64,000 nt of DNA from a virus (IMGVR_UViG_3300025121_000011:186001-250000); one strand, 5' to 3'; numbered from the stretch's first letter, positions 8,616-18,478 are shown. A program made the numbers and translations. Notes: generated by a model from the letters alone, not told the origin.

Positions 8616-9563
8616 ATGAAGATTGCCATTTTAACATTTAATTATGGATATGCTGGGAAAGTTGTTAATGGTCCTGGCATGTGCTTGGCTAACTTTGTCA
8701 AATTTTTAAACCAAGTAATACCCAGTATAGAAGTAGAAGTTTTTACGCAACTAACACCAATCAAACCGATACCAAATGTGCATTCTATAAGTAATAATAA
8801 GCTCTTATCTAAGACTATTAAATATGTAGACCTCGTACATCATTGGAGCGGAATTACACCGGAGTTAGTTCGAGCAGTTATATATGCAAATCAATTGCAA
8901 AAGAAAGTCATCATCGGTCCAAATGTTTTAGATACTGTAGAGTTTGAAAAAGAAAAAGGATTTCTAAGGAAAGTAGCTTTTGAAAAAATATTAACAGCAA
9001 ATAATCGATTATCTTTTAAGATTTCCAAAGAACATAATATTCCGATAAATAAAGTAATTTCATTTCAAGTTGGACCAGATTTAGACTTATGGACTCCCTC
9101 GGCAGAAAGAGATGGCACAATTCTCTGGAAGGGAAATAGTAAACAATTTGTAAAAGATGTAGATTTTGCTAAAAGAATAGAAAGTAAAATAGGAAATAAA
9201 TATACTTTTAAATTTATTGGATATCCTAATCCTTATGATTATTATAATCATATTGCCGAAGCTCGATTATCTAAGATGACTATAACAACATCACTTAGTG
9301 AAACCATGAATCTTTCTCAGTTAGAATCTTGGAGTTCTGGAATACCATCAGTAAGTCATCCAAAAATTTATATGCATGGAAAAAATTATCAAACAGGCAT
9401 TATAACTAATAAAACTATTGATGAATATATAGATGCAATTAATGAAATTATGCAAAATGAACAACTCTATCAATATTTATCTTTAGGTTGTAGACAATAT
9501 ATTTTAGATGAATTTTCTGCAAGTAAAACTGTAGAGAAGTATTTACAAATTATTAGCAATTAA
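8616..9563 (+). CDS. Glycosyltransferase, GT-B fold (group 1/GT4-like)
   Basis: The N-terminus ILTFNYGYAGKVVNGPGMCLANFVKFL is the glycine-rich opening of GT-B enzymes. The C-terminal half has TILWKGNSKQFVKD, KFIGYPNPYDYY, and a donor-binding-like stretch (ITTSLSETMNLSQLESWSSGIPSVSHP) corresponding to the GT4 E-x7-E region. Length 315 is on the short side. It starts 9 bases after the GNAT-like gene with GAGGT. It likely adds a sugar made by the upstream nucleotide-sugar enzymes. Donor and acceptor are unknown. Confidence 0.8.
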   Translation: MKIAILTFNYGYAGKVVNGPGMCLANFVKFLNQVIPSIEVEVFTQLTPIKPIPNVHSISNNKLLSKTIKYVDLVHHWSGITPELVRAVIYANQLQKKVIIGPNVLDTVEFEKEKGFLRKVAFEKILTANNRLSFKISKEHNIPINKVISFQVGPDLDLWTPSAERDGTILWKGNSKQFVKDVDFAKRIESKIGNKYTFKFIGYPNPYDYYNHIAEARLSKMTITTSLSETMNLSQLESWSSGIPSVSHPKIYMHGKNYQTGIITNKTIDEYIDAINEIMQNEQLYQYLSLGCRQYILDEFSASKTVEKYLQIISN

Positions 9564-11599
9564 TGAGAAAGCCAATGAAAAATATTTTTGGAAAATTGAC
9601 TAAATTAGCAAATGTTTTGTATAAACTTGGTCAAAAAAAAGAAAGTATATATGTTATACTTTTAAGATCATCATTTTTTAAAAGTGCCGTTACTTTATAT
9701 CATGGTGGTTTAGTAGAAAATAAAGATAGTATACAACATAGTGGATTAATACCACAAGTTGGTCCATGGGTAGAAGAGGTTTTAAGTGGTGCAACTGATC
9801 AAGATATTGATTTTGATGAACATGGTTTAGTTTTTGCAGCAGATAAGCATAGATTTGATATGGCGGTATATGCTATGTTATGGCATATAGCAAATAAACT
9901 TGGTAAAAGTGCAAATAATATTACACCAGAAGAAATCATTAAATATGGATTATTAGTTATAATTAAAGAAGGTGAATCTTCATTTGTAAAGCGACCAAAA
10001 GATGATATGCAATGGTATAAAATGCAAGAGGAAATTAGTTATGATACAGGCAACCCCTTGTGGGCAGTTGAACCAGAAGATTGGTTCTCTACGGAAGGAT
10101 CTGATGCGGATATTTTATTAACTGGAAATAAATTATTAAGTTATATCACAAGAAGAGGAGCCTATCCACTCAAGGGATCTATGACTGCCGGTTATGATAA
10201 ATGGTTGCGACAAGAATATATTAAACAAAAAAAGAAGGATCCTCAGCAACATTTGTTTCCTGAATCCACAGAAGATTTACAAAAGAGATTATCTGATATG
10301 TCAGAATCAGAAATCAAAAAAGAGTTGGATGCAATCAAAGCATCTATAAAGTGTACATCAGCCTATGATACTCCATTTTTAAAACAACTCGATGATTCTG
10401 GGCGTTATGATATAGAGTTAGATCCTGATAATACTATTGAACACTTGGAAACCTATCGCTATAAGCCAAAAGGTATTGAACACTGGAATGAAGATAGTAG
10501 GCATCTTACAGATCCCAATTCAGGAAAAACCTTTAAAAGCCGTCCCATTAGATGGGATCCTGAAATTACAGATGTAACAACAATTGAAGATGAGTGGGGT
10601 AAAGATTTTAAGGATCAGTTAAAAGAGGGCTGGTTAGACAAATTGCCTCAAAATCCAAATTTAATATATCGTGGAATGTCATGGGAGGAATATCAATTTA
10701 TACTTAAAACAAATAATATTCAATCATTGGGAGATTATAATTTAGGTGATGAACAAATTGGATTAACTTATTTTAGTACAGATCCAAATAGTGCAGCTTA
10801 TTATGCTCATAGTTTTGCCCCAACTCAATATAAAGCTACACCAGAAAAACCCGCCTATGTAGTTGCTGTTCCCAAAAGAGATGGAGTACCTGTAGCTGGA
10901 ACTGGAGAGCATGAGGTTGGTGTGCGAGGACCGATACCCGCTAATGAAGTTGTTGAAGTTTGGGAAGGGATGCCGTATTATATGACCGCCGGTGGTTCAT
11001 TGGATATTATTAATGACTGGGGCGGTCGTAGAGAAGGGTCTAGAGTATCTCCATTGATAAGTGTGGCATGGAGAAAAATAATTCCTTCTTTAAAAACTAA
11101 AGCTTCTATTCTAAAAACTTTTAATAAACATGAAATAGAAGATGAAGATTTATTAGAATCTAAATCCACAGAAACATCTTCAAAAACTATATTAGAGAGA
11201 GCCATAGAGTATTTTGGACTAACTTATAGCGCAAGAGCAGCTGGTTACATTCTGCCGGATGGCAGGCTTTTGGATTTCTCGGAAAAGACTGGAGAAAGAA
11301 TCTCAGATCATCGAGAGGTAGGATTTTTAGTAGAGGAATATGGACCTTTTGAATATGAATCTGATGCTATGGATAGATTTATGAAGGAAACAGGTTGTAT
11401 AAGATTAGGAGTTTATAATAGATATATGCAGATAGATGCTCAAACAGTACCAACTGAAAAACAAATGAAGACAATACAGTCTATTATAAAAAGATATAAT
11501 ATAGAAGGAGCATCTGTTATAAAGCCCGGCAGAATTTCAGATGAAGAAATAGATTTTCCAACGGCTAATCAAATTTTTAAAATTTTAACAAGTAATTAA
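9563..11599 (+). CDS. Large protein with two ADP-ribosyltransferase-like regions
   Basis: Residues ~5-38 carry the shared N-terminal module (GKLTKLANVLYKLGQKKES). Near residue 46, LYHGG...GLIP followed by GLVFAADKHRF recalls the H-containing first motif of KptA/PARP-type transferases. Near 369-410, LIYRGMS then TYFSTDPNSAAYYAH matches the Arg and STxxxxA motifs of R-S-E type enzymes, and a late EHEVGVRG may supply the acidic part. A C-terminal region (GYILPDGRLLDFSE, then ISDHREVG) recurs in phage proteins but I cannot name it. ATG 9563 overlaps the previous stop; ATG 9575 is an alternative. Possible injected effector comparable in concept to T4 Alt. Confidence 0.65.
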   Translation: MRKPMKNIFGKLTKLANVLYKLGQKKESIYVILLRSSFFKSAVTLYHGGLVENKDSIQHSGLIPQVGPWVEEVLSGATDQDIDFDEHGLVFAADKHRFDMAVYAMLWHIANKLGKSANNITPEEIIKYGLLVIIKEGESSFVKRPKDDMQWYKMQEEISYDTGNPLWAVEPEDWFSTEGSDADILLTGNKLLSYITRRGAYPLKGSMTAGYDKWLRQEYIKQKKKDPQQHLFPESTEDLQKRLSDMSESEIKKELDAIKASIKCTSAYDTPFLKQLDDSGRYDIELDPDNTIEHLETYRYKPKGIEHWNEDSRHLTDPNSGKTFKSRPIRWDPEITDVTTIEDEWGKDFKDQLKEGWLDKLPQNPNLIYRGMSWEEYQFILKTNNIQSLGDYNLGDEQIGLTYFSTDPNSAAYYAHSFAPTQYKATPEKPAYVVAVPKRDGVPVAGTGEHEVGVRGPIPANEVVEVWEGMPYYMTAGGSLDIINDWGGRREGSRVSPLISVAWRKIIPSLKTKASILKTFNKHEIEDEDLLESKSTETSSKTILERAIEYFGLTYSARAAGYILPDGRLLDFSEKTGERISDHREVGFLVEEYGPFEYESDAMDRFMKETGCIRLGVYNRYMQIDAQTVPTEKQMKTIQSIIKRYNIEGASVIKPGRISDEEIDFPTANQIFKILTSN

Positions 11600-11609
11600 T
11601 TGAGGATAA

Positions 11610-12359
11610 ATGAAGGTTGATATAATAATACCAGCTTATAATCCGGGTTCATACTTAAAAGATGCTTTAGATAGCTGTTTGGCTCAAACATATAAAAATT
11701 ATCAGATTTATGTAATTGATGATTGCTCTACAGAAAATATTAAAAGTGTAACAAACGACTACCCTAATATTTGTTATATTAGAACGCCACATCATCTAGG
11801 ACCGGGAGGTACCAGAAATTATGGTATCGCCAATGGAAGTGGAGAATTACTTAGCTTCTTAGATGCAGATGATATGTGGGAACCAAAGAAGCTAGAATGG
11901 AGCGTAACGGAGTTTGAAAAAGATAAATCTATAGCGATGACCTGTGGGAATTATCGTAGACTAGAAGATAGAAAAAGACTTTGTAATCCATTTTATCGTC
12001 ATCCGCCCATTATAACCTGGCAGAATTTGATGAGGGTGAACCTTGTTGCATGTGGAAGTGTTACTCTGCTTAGAAGTATATTTGAAAAAATAGGAGGATT
12101 TTCAGAAAAAATCTGGATTTGTGAAGATTATAACTTATGGCTAAAAGTTTCTGAACAATATAAAATTAAGTATGTTGATCAGGTATTATATCTCTACAGT
12201 GTAATTAAAGATGGAAAATCTTTAACGAATCAGCAATCACTTCAGATTGCTCATAAAGGTGTTGGTGATATAATTAGAAGAGAGTCAATGGAGAGAGTAA
12301 ATGCACTTAAGCAACTTGAAGCCAAATCAAACAATTTTAATAAAAACATATTTACATGA
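11610..12359 (+). CDS. Glycosyltransferase family 2
   Basis: Classic GT-A fold start VDIIIPAYNPGSYLKDALDS, then YVIDDCS and the DxD-type motif LSFLDADDMW (about residues 87-96), with GGTRNYGIANGSG before it. EDYNLWLKVSEQ near 180 holds the catalytic-base-like ED. 249 residues, normal for a single GT2 domain. GAGGA precedes ATG 11610. The 3' end overlaps the next glycosyltransferase by 59 bases, so the two are likely co-translated and act on the same glycan. Confidence 0.9.
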   Translation: MKVDIIIPAYNPGSYLKDALDSCLAQTYKNYQIYVIDDCSTENIKSVTNDYPNICYIRTPHHLGPGGTRNYGIANGSGELLSFLDADDMWEPKKLEWSVTEFEKDKSIAMTCGNYRRLEDRKRLCNPFYRHPPIITWQNLMRVNLVACGSVTLLRSIFEKIGGFSEKIWICEDYNLWLKVSEQYKIKYVDQVLYLYSVIKDGKSLTNQQSLQIAHKGVGDIIRRESMERVNALKQLEAKSNNFNKNIFT

Positions 12360-13344
12360 GTCTGGTCTTTTTTATCTTGCAAAAAGTCTTGGGGATAGAT
12401 TAAAATCTGAGGGTCATCATGTTATTTATGTTCCTAAATCTAAATATTTACTTCAAGGTTCTATATTTCAAAGAGATTATTTAACTCCCACTGATAATAA
12501 ATTATTAGATAATGAAACAGTTCATTGGTTTGATAAACGGTATCCAATAGAAAATCAAATATCTGAGATGATTATTAAATATAAAGTTGATCTTTTGATT
12601 TCATTTGAAACTTTAATGGAGAAATCTCAGTGGGTTTCACGAGTAAAGCAAAGAACTGGGATCAAAGTTATTGACATTCCAATGGTTGAATGGGTAAATG
12701 ATAAACTTTTAAATGGTCGCTCTTATTCTATTTTTGATGAGATTTGGTGTTTAACCGAACAATGTTATTCATATTTTAAAATTTATCCAGATGCAAAAAA
12801 AATTATTTGGAATTGGGTTGATCCGTTTTTGTTTCATACAGTAGAAAAGCAAGATGGTATTGTGCGTTTTTATCACGCCGGAAGCTTAAATTCGGAATAT
12901 TCTAGTAAAAATACGGAATTAGTTATTCAAGCTTTTGACCTCTTTTTAAGAGAGAGTCCTGATGCTATATTAATTGTTTCGGGAAATATAACAGATAAGA
13001 CAAGTCTTCGACTTATTAAAAAGCATGAAAATATTTTTATTACAAATGGTGTTTTAGATAGAAAAGATATTGCAAAATTATATCAAGACAGCCACTGTGT
13101 AATAGCACCCTCCTCAAGAGAGGGTTTGGGCTTGAGTCTTTATGAGGCCAAAGCATGTGACTGTTTGGTAATAACAACAGATATGCCACCAATGAACGAA
13201 TGTGATACTAAATACTTATGTAAAGTTAAAAATCTTAAAAGAGATCATAAATTAACACCACTTGGAATTATAGATGTTAAAGAAATATATGAGCAAATTA
13301 AACAAGTTTATGGAGATATAAATGTCAGATGTAAAGATAAGTAA
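12301..13344 (+). CDS. Glycosyltransferase family 4-like
   Basis: GT-B protein. The C-terminal donor-binding half shows FYHAGSLNSEYSSKNTELV, ILIVSGNI, and VIAPSSREGLGLSLYEAKAC, the E-x7-E block of GT4 enzymes. The N-terminal half (KTYLHESGLFYLAKSLGDRL) is the acceptor domain. ATG 12301 is chosen because GGAGAG lies just upstream and no better start gives the N-terminal strand. It therefore overlaps the GT2 gene by 59 bases in another frame. Its own stop overlaps the tubulin-like gene. Confidence 0.82.
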   Translation: MHLSNLKPNQTILIKTYLHESGLFYLAKSLGDRLKSEGHHVIYVPKSKYLLQGSIFQRDYLTPTDNKLLDNETVHWFDKRYPIENQISEMIIKYKVDLLISFETLMEKSQWVSRVKQRTGIKVIDIPMVEWVNDKLLNGRSYSIFDEIWCLTEQCYSYFKIYPDAKKIIWNWVDPFLFHTVEKQDGIVRFYHAGSLNSEYSSKNTELVIQAFDLFLRESPDAILIVSGNITDKTSLRLIKKHENIFITNGVLDRKDIAKLYQDSHCVIAPSSREGLGLSLYEAKACDCLVITTDMPPMNECDTKYLCKVKNLKRDHKLTPLGIIDVKEIYEQIKQVYGDINVRCKDK

Positions 13345-14773
13345 GGAAATACTTAATAGCTCTAAAACTACGGCAATAATTACTAAAGAAAATGAAGAAC
13401 TTTTAGCGGCTTTTATGAGCGCAGAAAAAATTTCAAAGGAGAAGTCACAAATGGATCAAGAAACATTAGATAAACTTAAGGCTAGAAAATTAGAGAAGCA
13501 AGCTTTAGAAGTAAAGTCAGAAGAAGTAACTTCAGAAGGAGAGGTAGATATGATGGATGTAATAACTAATCAAGAAGTTAGTATTAATATTGGGGTGGTT
13601 GGTATTGGTCAAGCTGGTTCTAGAATTGCCGAGGAGTTTCATAAGTGCGGATATGATGTTGGCGTTATCAACACTTCTGCTCAAGATCTAAAATTCATTG
13701 ATGTGATGCCACATCAAAAGTTATTATTGGAAGGTAGTTTGGGTGGAACTGGAAAAAATCTGGTATTGGGTCGAGAAATTTTTGAAGTAAATGAATCTTT
13801 GGTTAGAAGTTTTATAGAAGATATAGCAGAAGGAAATACTATGATCTTTTTAGCTGTTTCTGGAGGTGGTGGCACGGGTGCTTCATCAGTATCTTCTGTT
13901 ATTCCAATGATGTTTGAATTGGGTATTCCGGTTGGTGTAATTTATGTATTGCCTAAAGCTACAGAGGACGCCCAATCTAAGAAGAATGCTGTAGAAACTC
14001 TTGCGAAGTTGGCTCGTCAAACTACTGATAATTTAATCTCATCTTTAATTGTAGTGGATAATGCAAGAATAGAAAATATTTACGGCGGATTAGGTCAAGC
14101 TCAATTCTGGAAAACAGCCAATGCTGCTATTGTAGAACCATTACATTTGTTTAATACCAAAACAGCTCAGCCATCTAGATTTACTTCTTTAGATCCTTCA
14201 GATTTTGGAAGAATCATCTCTTGTGGCGATTGCTCAATATATGGTGTTATTGAAGTAGAAAATTATCTTGATGAAACAGCATTAGCAGAAGCAGTAATGG
14301 ATAGTTTAAGTGGAAACATGCTAGCTGAAGGGTTTGATTTAAAACAAACTAGAGCTGGTGGAGTAATTATTGTAGGTTCAGAATCTGCTTTGGAACAACT
14401 TCCATCTGTAAATATTGATTATTGTTTTCATATAATTTCAGATGAAACAAATGGTGCAAATATTTTCCAAGGAATTTATTCTGATAATAAGATGGCTGAA
14501 GATAAAATAAAAATATATAGTTGGTTTTCGGGATTAGGTCTTCCTCAGGATAGAATAGAAAATTTAAGAAAAGAAAGCAAATTAGCATCTTCCGTGGCCG
14601 CTGAAAAAGAGAAGGCTAGGAATTCTCAAATGACGTTAGATTTAGAAGAAGATAAAATAGCTAGCGCTGCTGATAAGATCCATAATAAAATAAGAGAAAA
14701 AAATTCTGGATTTAATCGGTTACAGGGCGGCGCTCGAAAGTCTATTCTTGACAAACGTAAGCATAGCAGATAA
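13322..14773 (+). CDS. FtsZ/tubulin-like GTPase
   Basis: The tubulin superfamily signature SGGGGTGAS lies at residues ~179-187. The first nucleotide loop GVVGIGQAGSRIAEEF is near 90, and LDPSDFGRII resembles the catalytic T7 loop with its Asp. An ~85-residue charged N-terminal extension, probably coiled coil, precedes the GTPase core, and the C-terminus is basic (KSILDKRKHSR). Phage tubulins such as PhuZ form filaments that position replicating phage DNA, and other phage members exist. Which role applies here is unknown. It overlaps the upstream glycosyltransferase by 23 bases and has its own GGAG. Confidence 0.8.
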   Translation: MSDVKISKEILNSSKTTAIITKENEELLAAFMSAEKISKEKSQMDQETLDKLKARKLEKQALEVKSEEVTSEGEVDMMDVITNQEVSINIGVVGIGQAGSRIAEEFHKCGYDVGVINTSAQDLKFIDVMPHQKLLLEGSLGGTGKNLVLGREIFEVNESLVRSFIEDIAEGNTMIFLAVSGGGGTGASSVSSVIPMMFELGIPVGVIYVLPKATEDAQSKKNAVETLAKLARQTTDNLISSLIVVDNARIENIYGGLGQAQFWKTANAAIVEPLHLFNTKTAQPSRFTSLDPSDFGRIISCGDCSIYGVIEVENYLDETALAEAVMDSLSGNMLAEGFDLKQTRAGGVIIVGSESALEQLPSVNIDYCFHIISDETNGANIFQGIYSDNKMAEDKIKIYSWFSGLGLPQDRIENLRKESKLASSVAAEKEKARNSQMTLDLEEDKIASAADKIHNKIREKNSGFNRLQGGARKSILDKRKHSR

Positions 14774-14865
14774 TGTTTGAAATTGTATATTAATTATTTA
14801 ATAATTGATATATGATGGAATCATATTCAAATCTCACTAAGAGTTTGTTCCATTTGGAGAATAAG

Positions 14866-17800
14866 ATGGATAGAGAAGAGAGGCAAAAGAAACTCATAAA
14901 TATTTTAAAAAGTTCTATTGATAATAATCTCAATCTTCCAGAAGACCAAATTAGAGAAAGTTTTAGTAATACTGCTTTTGCCTTTCCCTATAAATTAGAC
15001 ACCTTAGAAAATCCCGGTTTTATTGATGAATATATAGTTACTTCAGAAGAGATTGAGAGTTATATTGAGCAATATCAAAAAGTTGCTAATATTCTTGAAA
15101 ATGGACTTGCTAAATTTTTAAGATTGCAAGAAAAAGTTAAAGCTTTTATGGCCACAAATTCTTTAACAAAAGATATAGAACCAGAGAGACTTTTCAAAAG
15201 AATTTATAGATTAGATAATTATGCTAAAAATTTATTTATGATGTTTATGCTGCCGACAGGAGGTTCTTATGGATATAATAAATATCTTGAGCGAAGTATA
15301 AATAAATCATCTACTTCCCGCGAGGATTATCTTCAAAAAATAGAGCGCATAGAAATGGATGCCATTGAAATAGTTAGGAGTATTCCAAGTGATATAGATG
15401 ACTTAGTTAAAATATATGATTTAAATTCTGAAGATGAATTAGCAGAGGCAATATTTTATTTAAGTAAATCTCCTAAACTTATTGGTGTAAATAGATATAT
15501 AAATCAGAATACTCCAGAATCTTTTTCTCCTATTGCATTTGAAATTCATCCACAACAGATGTTAGAAGCTGGTAGAAAGTATAAGACATTATCACTTTAT
15601 GGGTATGAACCACAAGGACCACAAGGATTTCCAGAATTCCAGTCACATACTAAAAAAGAAAAGCAATATAAATATAATCCAGATTTAGAATTACCAGAAT
15701 CTGATTATAGAGGTAAGGGATTTTTAATAAATAAATTTATTGATGAACAAATTTCTAATTACTTTGAAAGATATTATGAAAAAACAGATAAAGAGATTAT
15801 TAATGCCACTAGAGATGAATTGCAACAAAGATTAGTTAAATCTCTAAATGAAAGAGTAAGTAGTCTTGAGGAAATGATTCAGGTGTATGGTTTTCCTGAA
15901 TTTCTTATTAAAGATATAAAATCAAGAATTTATTCTAATGATTTTGGAAAACTTATGTCTTCTGGAATTAATACTGAAAAAGAATATAGTGACAATTCTA
16001 ATGAGATTTTAATACATAGCCTTATAACGAATGGAAATTTTTCAGCTCTTCGGTATATAATTAAATTATCAGAATCAAAAAATGATAATCAAGCAAAGGA
16101 TTTTTTTAAAAAAGCCATAAAAGAACAAGTATCTGATATAGATTTTCGATCTGAAGAAAATGCTAAAGTTGATATTTTAGATATCATAACAGAAATTGAT
16201 AGAAAATATGGTGAGAAAATTAGACAACAGGGCTTGCAAGCTGTTTTCCCCTATGCTTGGAAAGCTATATTTCAAATACCAACTATGTATGGGCTAAATT
16301 TTGATATAGATACATATGCAGTTAGCAGTAGAAGCGGTATTTTGGGTATTATTTCAAAAATATATAAAGAAAAAATAAGAACAGCTTTAGAGGAGCAAGC
16401 CTATGGAAATGGTAAAAAATTAAAAGATACTTCAACTTTTAAAGAAATAATATTTCTTAGCAGAATTAAACACCTAGGATTTTCTGGTTACAGGAAAATG
16501 AATCAATACATGGATGAGGAAAAAGAAAATTACGAGCCATTTGATAAAGTTTCCGAAGAACCAAATCCAAAAGAGCGGGCGCGCATACTTAATACATTAA
16601 AAGATACAGTAAAAGATCCTGAAAATATTTCAGAAATATATGAAGCATACGATGAATATATTAAAAGATATAAAGATTTATCAGTTCCAGGATTGCAAGA
16701 AAAGAAAGACATTTGGAATCATTTCTTATTAAAAGTAATTGGGAAATTATACCGTCAGGAAGAAGCTTATATAACCGGAAAGACAAATCAATTATTTGAT
16801 AAATTTCCAGATATCATTGTGCCAGATCTCCCAGCTATATCTTGGGATAAATTTTTAATTTCTTCGGCATCATTTGGATGCGCATCTACTCCGATTACAA
16901 TTCTTAAAACATTACAAGATGGTATAAAAACGGGATTAATTCCACTTTTTGTAAAATTATCATCTGTTGATGAATTTAACTCCATTGAAAGAATGGAAGG
17001 TTTTTTATTAAAATTAGTTCAAATATATAATCTTTATAAAAATAACCGAGACATTTTTAATTTAAGACTCGTACAACCTTTTCCAGATTTATATAAAAAA
17101 ATTACCGGAACAAAAGAAGAGCGAATAGAGAAAATTTTACAAATTGCCAATTTATTAGATAATTATCAATTTAAAGAAGAAATTGTTGCATCAAAATATA
17201 TTGATAAAATTAATCTTGATATTATTAAAAAAGCAATAAAAACATATGCAGAATATAAAAGAGCTATTAAATCTATTGAAACAGAAAATAAAGACAGATC
17301 AAGTGATGAAAATGAAGAAGAGGGCGAGTGGGTACATGATGTATGGGTTCCACATGAGTCAAGCGAGTCAAGCAATTTAAAGAATACTGATTTTATAAAT
17401 GTATTAATTAAAAATATACAAGATATTAGAGAAAAAACAAAATCATCAGAAGATATTTTTCCGAAGGATATGGAAAACATATTACTATCTTTGCCAGCAG
17501 ATATTAGTTTGGATAAGTTTATAGATTATTTTGAAATTAATATTGGAGAATTATCAGGATCTCAAGCTCAATTGGCAAGGGCAAAACTTGCTAGATTATC
17601 ATATGGCCTATCCATTTATGGGCAGATTTCAACTGTGATGGAATATTATAATGAAGCTGAGAAAAAAAATTCTCATTTATTTGATGCAGAATTTAGTGGG
17701 AAAAACTTTAGATTTCGTGTTTTAAGGGATCTGGATCCATATCATTTCCAGGTTGGAGCTGACACTGATTGTTGTCAAATGGTTGGCGGAGCGGGTGAAC

Positions 17801-18429
17801 AAGCTGCTGTCGATTCTTTTGTAAATAGTTTAGCGGGAGTAATTGTTTTAGAGGTTATGATTGATGGAGAATGGCAACTTGTATCTCAATCTTACTTCCA
17901 TTATGTTCCAAGGCAAAATATTTTTATTCTTGATAATATTGAAGCCGGAAAATGGTCTGAAAAGAATTCAACTTTAAAAAGTATAACTGGTTATAATTTT
18001 CCTGAAATTTATGCATTATTAGGGCAGCATTTAAAAGAAAAAGGATATCAAGATGTTCTGGTTGGAATAAATTATACAAAAGTTATTACAAGATCTGAAT
18101 TTAAAAGAGATAAGAGAGATACGGATCTACGAAGATTTAAAGTAGATGATCCATATACAGATTATGAACCAGAAGACTCTATTTCGCTTTCTAATCCTAA
18201 ATTTAAAATTGTACAAAGTAAGATAAAGAATTTTATTATAGATTGGGAAATTAATAAAACAGCGCAAATCAGTCGAGAACTTATACCTTGTTTATTCCCA
18301 AGTCAAAGAATTCAAAAAATTACGCAAATAAAAATTACACCACTTAAGAAGGCTCTTTTGTCTCTTGGGCTAAAGGCTGAGGTGCGGCAAATTAACAAAC
18401 TAATTGGTCTTTCACTATCTTCTAAATAA
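14866..18429 (+). CDS. Very large protein with candidate C-H-D domain and C-terminal module
   Basis: About 1190 residues, mostly helical and charged, with no nameable fold for the first ~950. A more conserved-looking region near the end (ADTDCCQMVGGAGEQAAVD, SQSYFHYVP, FILDNIEAGKW) presents Cys, His and Asp/Asn in the order of a cysteine-type catalytic triad. A segment resembling an acetyltransferase or ligand-binding half follows. The last ~30 residues (LKKALLSLGLKAEVRQINKL) match the module found at the N-terminus of other proteins here. An in-frame ATG at 14812 lacks a ribosome binding site. GGAG at 14856-14859 supports 14866. Possibly a virion-packaged effector. Confidence 0.7.
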   Translation: MDREERQKKLINILKSSIDNNLNLPEDQIRESFSNTAFAFPYKLDTLENPGFIDEYIVTSEEIESYIEQYQKVANILENGLAKFLRLQEKVKAFMATNSLTKDIEPERLFKRIYRLDNYAKNLFMMFMLPTGGSYGYNKYLERSINKSSTSREDYLQKIERIEMDAIEIVRSIPSDIDDLVKIYDLNSEDELAEAIFYLSKSPKLIGVNRYINQNTPESFSPIAFEIHPQQMLEAGRKYKTLSLYGYEPQGPQGFPEFQSHTKKEKQYKYNPDLELPESDYRGKGFLINKFIDEQISNYFERYYEKTDKEIINATRDELQQRLVKSLNERVSSLEEMIQVYGFPEFLIKDIKSRIYSNDFGKLMSSGINTEKEYSDNSNEILIHSLITNGNFSALRYIIKLSESKNDNQAKDFFKKAIKEQVSDIDFRSEENAKVDILDIITEIDRKYGEKIRQQGLQAVFPYAWKAIFQIPTMYGLNFDIDTYAVSSRSGILGIISKIYKEKIRTALEEQAYGNGKKLKDTSTFKEIIFLSRIKHLGFSGYRKMNQYMDEEKENYEPFDKVSEEPNPKERARILNTLKDTVKDPENISEIYEAYDEYIKRYKDLSVPGLQEKKDIWNHFLLKVIGKLYRQEEAYITGKTNQLFDKFPDIIVPDLPAISWDKFLISSASFGCASTPITILKTLQDGIKTGLIPLFVKLSSVDEFNSIERMEGFLLKLVQIYNLYKNNRDIFNLRLVQPFPDLYKKITGTKEERIEKILQIANLLDNYQFKEEIVASKYIDKINLDIIKKAIKTYAEYKRAIKSIETENKDRSSDENEEEGEWVHDVWVPHESSESSNLKNTDFINVLIKNIQDIREKTKSSEDIFPKDMENILLSLPADISLDKFIDYFEINIGELSGSQAQLARAKLARLSYGLSIYGQISTVMEYYNEAEKKNSHLFDAEFSGKNFRFRVLRDLDPYHFQVGADTDCCQMVGGAGEQAAVDSFVNSLAGVIVLEVMIDGEWQLVSQSYFHYVPRQNIFILDNIEAGKWSEKNSTLKSITGYNFPEIYALLGQHLKEKGYQDVLVGINYTKVITRSEFKRDKRDTDLRRFKVDDPYTDYEPEDSISLSNPKFKIVQSKIKNFIIDWEINKTAQISRELIPCLFPSQRIQKITQIKITPLKKALLSLGLKAEVRQINKLIGLSLSSK

Positions 18430-18478
18430 AGTTACAAAAATTTAATAATTTTAGTAAAATCTAGCCATGGAGTAATTC

